NCBI RefSeq assembly: GCF_000701405.1
Contig: NZ_JNIV01000150.1
Span: 1-7,856, forward strand
DNA from: Deinococcus marmoris DSM 12784
GTDB taxonomy: Bacteria > Deinococcota > Deinococci > Deinococcales > Deinococcaceae
Length of the DNA: 7,856 nt
Direction of reading: 5' to 3'
Of this stretch, positions 5,184-7,856 are shown piece by piece. The notes below the pieces were generated by a model. That model was not told where the DNA came from. It ran no database searches and saw nothing but the letters and a program-made list of their open reading frames with translations. Made by a program: the position numbers and the translations under genes. Each line of letters starts with the position of its first letter. The first letter of the stretch is position 1.

Positions 5184-6170
5184 ATGCTGCCCGCCATCGC
5201 ACGCAAATCGGTCACAGGCGTGTTGCCGTCCCTGCTGGCCCACTTTGAAATGTCTGGCGCACAGGCGCTGGGCGGCTTCGAGAGCGCCGTGTTCGCCACC
5301 CCGCAGCGGGTCCTAAAGCTGACCCACACCCTGCGCCGTGAGCAGGCGTTTATCGAGTCCGAACTGCATTTCACCCGTTACCTGGCTGAACATGGTCTTC
5401 CCGTCGCCCGCCCCCTGTCGTCATCGGCTGGACACTGGGTCGAGGCGTCCCCTGACCCGGAGGGCGGAAGCTGGCTGGCTTACGCGTTCGCTCGGCTCCC
5501 CGGTCATCCGCTGCGGGCTGAACACCTGACGCCCACCGTGATTCGAGCCTGGGGGCGGCTAACGGGACAACTACATGTGCTGTCCCGACACTATCTCTCA
5601 GATCCACAGTTGCCCCGGCGTCGGCCCTGGCACACCGAACCCGTGCTGGATCTTCGGCGTTTGCCTCCTGGCCTGGACGAACAGCGGCGGCGCGGTCAGG
5701 CATTGATTGAGCGGGTGGGGGCGTGGCCGCGAACGTCAGAGAACTACGGCCTGATCCAGTCGGACTTGCACGGCGACAATCTCCACTGGGACGGTCAGAC
5801 CCTGTATGCCTTTGATTTCGACGACTGCGAGTCCCACTTCTTTCTGAATGATCTGGCGGTGAGCCTGCACAGCGTGGCCCGGTTGGTTCCCCCTGGAGAG
5901 GACGCAGCGGCCTTCTGTCAGCGTTTTCTGGAGGTGTACCTGCCCGCTTACCAGGAGGTCTGTCCATTGCCCCCAGAGTGGCGGGAAGCGGTGGCCGATC
6001 TGCTGCGCCTGCGCGACGTGCTGATGCTGGGTGTGCTGGCCGAAGCCTGGGGCATCGGCACGCCGCATGAAACGCTTGAAGAGGAGGGAGACCTGGAAAT
6101 CTTCGAGCGCTACGCCCGCCGGGTGGGCCGGGGCGAACCCATCTGCAACATTGACTGGGCAGGCCTATAA
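5184..6170 (+). CDS. APH-like phosphotransferase (kinase-fold small-molecule kinase)
   Basis: The 328-residue protein has a protein-kinase-like fold of the aminoglycoside phosphotransferase/choline kinase group. From ATG at 5184, LGGFESAVF (29-37) is a nucleotide-loop-like turn; VLKLTH holds K45, the likely ATP-phosphate lysine. The catalytic loop is LIQSDLHGDNLHW (191-203), with D194 as the probable catalytic base and N199 as a metal ligand. The segment FDFDDC (210-215) gives the Mg-binding aspartate at D211. The loop reads QSD where HGD or HND is usual. The layout fits the homoserine-kinase-II/YerI/SrkA-like branch more than drug-resistance enzymes; the substrate is unknown. Neither ATG at 5148 nor 5184 has a Shine-Dalgarno; 5184 is preferred for its TACGTT box and usual N-terminal length. 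Confidence 0.85.
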   Translation: MLPAIARKSVTGVLPSLLAHFEMSGAQALGGFESAVFATPQRVLKLTHTLRREQAFIESELHFTRYLAEHGLPVARPLSSSAGHWVEASPDPEGGSWLAYAFARLPGHPLRAEHLTPTVIRAWGRLTGQLHVLSRHYLSDPQLPRRRPWHTEPVLDLRRLPPGLDEQRRRGQALIERVGAWPRTSENYGLIQSDLHGDNLHWDGQTLYAFDFDDCESHFFLNDLAVSLHSVARLVPPGEDAAAFCQRFLEVYLPAYQEVCPLPPEWREAVADLLRLRDVLMLGVLAEAWGIGTPHETLEEEGDLEIFERYARRVGRGEPICNIDWAGL

Positions 6171-6296
6171 ACTGCGCCTGGACGTGCATCAACACCTGGC
6201 CAAAGGACGGTGACGCCGAATAGGACTTTCGCGGGGTTGAGCACGATAGCAGGTCTATCACTTGTGTCAGACACGGCAAACGCCCATGCTGGCGGC

Positions 6297-6914
6297 ATGC
6301 CGACGACGGGTGAGTTGCTCAACCCTCTGGCCCTGTGCGGCAGGGTAGAAGATGCCGCGCGCCGCGAAGTGCTGATGCGCGGCGTCCTAGGTCACCTGTC
6401 CTCTGATGGTCCTGATCCTGAGTCCGAGGCCGATCCTGCCTGGGAAGATGTCTCTGCCCTGCTGGTGCCGCGCACACCACCCGCCCGAGCCGAGGCTCCG
6501 TGGGTCCGTCCGGCAGCCAAGCCGGGCCTAAGGTTATTTGCTGCCGATCAGAGCGCTGACCTGGAGTGTGGTGAATTTGTGGAATGGTCTTGGCCGCTGG
6601 GCGGTACAGACCAGCCTGTGCTGGGCGTGGTGGAGCTGCAGGAGCCGCTGATGATCCGGGTCCACCGCTCGTTTTACGCTGACGCGGGCCGCCCTGTCCC
6701 CGCCTTTCTGCGGGCTTACGACGGTTTGCTGCTGCTGGGACTCAAAGAGGGACGTGCCCGCCACCTGGTCCAGCGCGTCGACTCGCTTGCGCTGCTGGAC
6801 ATCGTGGTGTCGAGTTATCAGCGACGCGCCGAGCTGCGCCATCCCGCGGCGTATGTGGAATCCCTGATCAAAACGCTGGAGTTGGCGTCGGCGATGCCGG
6901 CTTCAGCGGAGTGA
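6297..6914 (+). CDS. Protein of unknown function, 205 residues
   Basis: I do not recognise this protein. It has an acidic linker-like stretch at about 36-56 and a proline/alanine-rich segment at 58-76. A probable folded C-terminal domain follows: beta-rich around ECGEFVEWSWPLGG and VLGVVELQEPLMIRVHRSF (90-126), then helical (138-200). No signal peptide or membrane span is clear. The open frame extends upstream to GTG at 6210, but that stretch uses codons rare in the neighbouring genes (AGG, ATA, CTA, TCA, CTT), so ATG at 6297 is more likely. Strong G/C third-position bias from 6297 onward supports real coding. It lies 126 bp after the kinase, co-directional, and converges on the minus-strand gene ending at 6991. 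No good intrinsic terminator follows. Confidence 0.65.
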   Translation: MPTTGELLNPLALCGRVEDAARREVLMRGVLGHLSSDGPDPESEADPAWEDVSALLVPRTPPARAEAPWVRPAAKPGLRLFAADQSADLECGEFVEWSWPLGGTDQPVLGVVELQEPLMIRVHRSFYADAGRPVPAFLRAYDGLLLLGLKEGRARHLVQRVDSLALLDIVVSSYQRRAELRHPAAYVESLIKTLELASAMPASAE

Positions 6915-6977
6915 CGGAACGGTAAACCTGAACCGGCGTGTCCCCTTTTTGTTCTGCTGGATGTGACCAGCGTCGGT

Positions 6978-7000
6978 GGGGAAGTTGAGATTACTTCCCC
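6978..7000. repeat. Inverted repeat between convergent genes
   Basis: GGGGAAG (6978-6984) pairs with CTTCCCC (6994-7000) around a nine-base loop that contains the stop codon of the minus-strand gene. No T tract follows on either strand, so it is at most a weak terminator or a 3'-end stabilising hairpin. Confidence 0.35.
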
Positions 7001-7335
7001 AGTGCGGTGAGCATGAAGTTCAAGTAGCCGCGACGGCCGCCCTGTTTCGTCCAGAAGTTCACGGACTTGCGGATTCTGGCCAGACAGCTCAGCAGCGTCG
7101 GCAGATCGATCGTGTCCATGACTTTTTCAGGACGCCCCAACATCATTTCCGTCGTCTCCAGCACCGCATCAAACACCGACAATGCCAGCCCTTTGACGCG
7201 TGGAGGCGTCACCACCTTGCCCTGTTCCTCAGCCCTGTAGCGTGAGATCAGGGCACCCAACCCTTCCTCGACCTGAAAGTCGAGCAGTTCCGGGTGCTCC
7301 CGGTACACCTCGATCACCGGGAGTTCGATATTCAT
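6991..7335 (-). CDS. Protein of unknown function, 114 residues, downstream of mazF-like gene
   Basis: I do not recognise this small protein. It looks soluble and mostly helical: an acidic N-terminal half (MNIELPVIEVYREHPELLDF, 1-20), a middle helix around KGLALSVFDAVLETTEMML (48-66), and a basic aromatic C-terminus with FWTKQGGRRGYLNF (94-107). No transmembrane segment, signal peptide or known catalytic motif is visible. GGAG eight bases before ATG at 7335 fixes the start, in preference to the GTG at 7368. It is co-directional with the MazF-like toxin gene and follows its stop by 106 bp, so read-through co-transcription is possible but unproven. A third toxin-antitoxin component is only a guess. 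Confidence 0.65.
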   Translation of the reverse strand: MNIELPVIEVYREHPELLDFQVEEGLGALISRYRAEEQGKVVTPPRVKGLALSVFDAVLETTEMMLGRPEKVMDTIDLPTLLSCLARIRKSVNFWTKQGGRRGYLNFMLTALGK

Positions 7336-7343
7336 CAGCACAT

Positions 7344-7347
7344 CTCC
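7344..7347 (-). promoter_or_regulatory. Ribosome-binding site of the 114-residue protein gene
   Basis: GGAG on the minus strand, eight bases before ATG at 7335. The longer reading from GTG at 7368 has no such site. Confidence 0.6.
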
Positions 7348-7441
7348 GTACAGGTCTTCAATCGCCACGCGATCAGGCTACACGGTGAGTGGCGCTCTCC
7401 ATAGGAAAAAGTTTCCAGCAGCCAGCGTTGTACCCCGGTAG

Positions 7442-7813
7442 TCACACCCTGAAGATAAGCCGCACCGCCGCCTGCACCGGGGCATATTCCTCCGGAGTCA
7501 AGAGGCCCAGGTAACGGGACACCCGCGAAGCGTCGAGGGCGCGCGTCTGGTCGATCAGCACGACGCTGGGCACCCGCAGCCCACCGGCCCCGGCCGGCAG
7601 CACGGGATAGAGACCAGGTGCCGCCGTCACCCAGGCATGCCCCCGGAAGGTTGTCACCGGGGCGAGCATCAGCACCGGGAAGCGGGGGCGCCCGGCATTC
7701 GTGGGCAGCCCTACCAGAACCGCAGGCCGCGGTCCCTCCTGTTCATGCCCGCTGGGATCGTGTTCAGGGAAGTCGGCCACGAACACTGCTCCGGGCGTGA
7801 GGGCCGCCGTCAC
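7442..7813 (-). CDS. MazF/PemK-family toxin (type II toxin-antitoxin endoribonuclease)
   Basis: The 123-residue protein matches the MazF/PemK fold, whose characterised members cleave mRNA at short sequences. The first strand is LTPGAVFVADF (5-15). The loop EQEGPRPAVLV (24-34) carries the conserved RP (R29, P30), and APVTT (51-55) carries the conserved threonine of the active site. A DQTR motif (88-91) follows, as in most members. Length is close to the usual 110-120 residues. The start is GTG at 7813 within GTGA, overlapping by four bases the stop of the upstream gene, with GGGAG just before it; this implies translational coupling to the antitoxin. The residues seen suggest an active toxin, but cleavage specificity cannot be read. 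Confidence 0.88.
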   Translation of the reverse strand: MTAALTPGAVFVADFPEHDPSGHEQEGPRPAVLVGLPTNAGRPRFPVLMLAPVTTFRGHAWVTAAPGLYPVLPAGAGGLRVPSVVLIDQTRALDASRVSRYLGLLTPEEYAPVQAAVRLIFRV

Positions 7814-7856
7814 TCGCTCCCGATGAGGAGCTCGCCGTCTGGTCCCACGCGTACCG
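7810..7856 (-). CDS. C-terminal end of probable antitoxin gene (partial)
   Basis: The minus-strand frame from the window edge reads VRVGPDGELLIGSE and ends in TGA (7810-7812), overlapping the toxin's GTG start by four bases. This is the classical antitoxin-then-toxin order with coupled translation. Only 14 residues are available, so the antitoxin family (MazE/AbrB-like, RHH or other) cannot be assigned; the call rests on position. The gene continues beyond the right edge. Confidence 0.6.
   Translation of the reverse strand, partial: VRVGPDGELLIGSE

Noticed and set aside
5371..6279. 302-residue minus-strand open frame
   Set aside because: It lies antisense to the kinase gene, is rich in P, R, A and G, and shows no domain. 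It is a shadow of a GC-rich gene.
7404..7416. GGAAA...TTTCC repeat in the gap after the mazF-like gene
   Set aside because: A 5-bp A/T-rich stem with no following T-run is too weak to call a terminator or operator.
1..7856. CRISPR arrays, tRNA or rRNA genes, integrase attachment sites
   Set aside because: No regularly spaced repeats, tRNA-like sequence, rRNA segment or integrase gene was seen on either strand.

Overview
The window is GC-rich, with strongly G/C-biased third codon positions. One gene lacks a Shine-Dalgarno site but has a TAnnnT box six bases before its ATG, which fits leaderless mRNA. The AraC-VOC, TetR-SDR, APH-like kinase and MazF genes plus an IS701-family element would suit an accessory or chromosomal-variable region of a Deinococcus-like bacterium. 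That assignment is inference from style and protein flavour; no rRNA or housekeeping marker is present.

Layout. Positions 1-48 hold the last codons of a plus-strand gene. An apparently intact 1446-bp IS701-family insertion sequence follows at 61-1506, with perfect 18-bp terminal inverted repeats and a CTTAG target duplication. It landed between that gene's stop codon and its intrinsic terminator (1519-1542). Four minus-strand genes come next: a DUF1801/YdhG-like protein (1690-2187), a VOC-fold protein (2291-2701), a short AraC-type regulator nine bases upstream of the VOC gene (2711-3154), and an NmrA-like NAD(P)-binding protein (3251-4057). A TetR-family regulator (4202-4891, plus) is divergent from the last of these. 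The shared intergenic region carries two TTAC-N3-GTAA palindromes 19 bp apart, lying over a predicted promoter for the NmrA-like gene. About 290 bp without a convincing gene follows, then an APH-like small-molecule kinase (5184-6170, plus) and an unrecognised protein (6297-6914, plus). The right end is on the minus strand: the end of a probable antitoxin gene (7810 to the edge), a MazF/PemK toxin gene overlapping it by four bases (7442-7813), and an unrecognised 114-residue protein (6991-7335).

How the genes fit together. Three small two-gene units are visible: AraC regulator with VOC protein, TetR regulator with NmrA-like oxidoreductase, and antitoxin with MazF toxin. Each looks locally self-regulated, and I see no evidence that they form one larger pathway. 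I did not find a clearly new biological system. The most informative observations are the IS insertion between a gene and its terminator, the 16-bp GAAA-capped hairpin just before the transposase start, the tandem operator at the TetR-SDR divergon, and the unrecognised gene downstream of mazF.
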